The notes beneath the pieces were generated by a model. That model was not told the DNA's origin. It searched no databases and saw nothing but the letters and a program-made list of their open reading frames with translations. 15,305 bases of DNA from Candidatus Moranbacteria bacterium GW2011_GWE2_36_40. GTDB taxonomy: Bacteria; Patescibacteriota; Minisyncoccia; Moranbacterales; GWC2-37-73. The DNA is taken from contig LBRX01000022.1 in assembly GCA_000991645.1 (NCBI GenBank), positions 1 to 15,305 on the forward strand, given 5' to 3'. Numbering within the stretch: position 1 is the stretch's first letter; every line of letters begins with the position of its first letter. This document shows positions 14,985-15,305 of this stretch, piece after piece. A program made the position numbers and the translations under genes.

Positions 14985-15147
14985 AAGCTAGGATTCGAAC
15001 GGTCAGAAGCTAAGCAAGAGGACTTTCAGCAGGAAGTCATCGCAGCGTGCGCCGATGGATGCGACCACAGGAGCATTCAGCGCTGACCCCGACAAAGAAT
15101 GAGTGAGCGACGGCGAGTGAATGATGCGTAAATCCTAGCACTCCAAC
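14985..15147. other. GC-rich insert bounded by pieces of the tRNA 3' half (att-like remnant)
   Basis: AATCCTAGCACTCCAAC at 15131-15147 is an exact 17-bp copy of the tRNA 3' end (14909-14925), beginning in the T-loop. GCTAGGATTCGAAC at 14987-15000 is the same T-arm in inverted orientation (reverse complement of 14904-14917), also breaking at the T-loop. Between them, 15001-15130 is GC-rich, unlike its surroundings, and has no ORF of note. It can form GGTCAG (15001-15006) with CTGACC (15083-15088), enclosing GACTT/AAGTC (15021-15038) and TCGCA/TGCGA (15040-15063) hairpins. After each copy of the tRNA end the sequence resumes with TGATAAAA. This looks like an insertion scar at the tRNA; no integrase is in the window. 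Confidence 0.6.
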
Positions 15148-15154
15148 AAATGAT

Positions 15155-15180
15155 AAAAAGGCTTTTATAGAGCCTTTTTA
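15155..15180 (+). terminator. Second intrinsic terminator downstream of the tRNA insert
   Basis: AAAAAGGCT (15155-15163) pairs with AGCCTTTTT (15171-15179) across a 7-nt loop. It follows the duplicated tRNA 3' end and may be the original tRNA terminator, displaced by the insert. Confidence 0.75.
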
Positions 15181-15186
15181 TTGTGT

Positions 15187-15305
15187 TTAAATTGACAATT
15201 AAATTGACAAACCTGTCATAAATACATGATAATGTCATACCATGCGTTTAATAGAAATGTCATACCCTGCTAAGATGGATGGTTAATTTCTAACCAAAAT
15301 CATCC
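15187..15305 (+). promoter_or_regulatory. Promoter/operator region at the right edge
   Basis: A consensus TTGACA (15204-15209), an 18-nt spacer and GATAAT (15228-15233) make a strong rightward promoter; a second TTGACA lies at 15192-15197. TGTCATA occurs three times (15214-15220, 15233-15239, 15258-15264), twice within AATGTCATACC. TGACA-AACC-TGTCA at 15205-15218 is an inverted repeat over the spacer and -35. GGTTA/TAACC (15281-15295) forms a small stem near the edge. The regulated gene would start beyond the window. Confidence 0.55.

Noticed and set aside
1..15305. Alternative genetic code with TGA as glycine (SR1/Gracilibacteria type)
   Set aside because: Full-length family proteins are read without in-frame TGA, and TGA serves as the stop of the glycosyltransferase within an ATGA overlap with the epimerase start.
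1..15305. CRISPR array or defence island
   Set aside because: No regularly spaced direct repeats of suitable size and no Cas-like or toxin-antitoxin gene. The Pif1-HTH pair alone does not make a defence system.

Overview
The window is an AT-rich bacterial segment that reads well in the standard code (TGA acts as a stop, e.g. the stop of the glycosyltransferase at 2789-3976). The gene set points to a Candidate Phyla Radiation / Patescibacteria genome: a DUF4012 membrane protein, a membrane-anchored Clp-like double AAA+ ATPase, a short Pif1-type helicase, several glycosyltransferases and a 3D/RlpA-like cell-wall lipoprotein. This assignment is an inference from gene families; no rRNA or phylogenetic marker is present.

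Layout. 160-8272 is a leftward block: membrane-anchored ClpC-like ATPase (5810-8272), DUF4012 protein (4171-5670), glycosyltransferase (2789-3976) overlapping an NAD-dependent sugar epimerase by 4 bp (1842-2792), Pif1-like helicase (369-1682) and a tiny sigma-region-4-like HTH protein (160-378) overlapping the helicase by 10 bp. Divergent from the ATPase, 8423-11995 is a rightward three-gene operon of membrane or surface proteins: a GT-C glycosyltransferase, a single-pass protein with four ~55-residue extracytoplasmic repeats, and a small integral membrane protein. A GT4 glycosyltransferase (12082-13200) converges on it. A 3D-domain lipoprotein (13418-13915) and an RluF-like pseudouridine synthase (13994-14713) converge on a shared bidirectional terminator. 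The right end holds tRNA-Gln(CUG), its terminator, an unusual GC-rich insert bounded by pieces of the tRNA 3' half, a second terminator, and a promoter/operator region for a gene beyond the window.

Together, the glycosyltransferases, epimerase, DUF4012 protein and repeat protein suggest cell-envelope glycan synthesis and surface assembly. The Clp-like ATPase is the oddest protein: its first AAA module has broken Walker motifs and the second lacks the usual aromatic pore loop.

Two features run across the window. First, several -35/-10 promoters sit so close to the start codon that the mRNAs should be leaderless or nearly so, and only the 3D lipoprotein has a classical Shine-Dalgarno. Second, GC-rich, inverted-repeat-bearing islands occur in intergenic gaps (4063-4150, 8297-8347, 15001-15130) against the AT-rich background, which suggests a small non-coding repetitive element.
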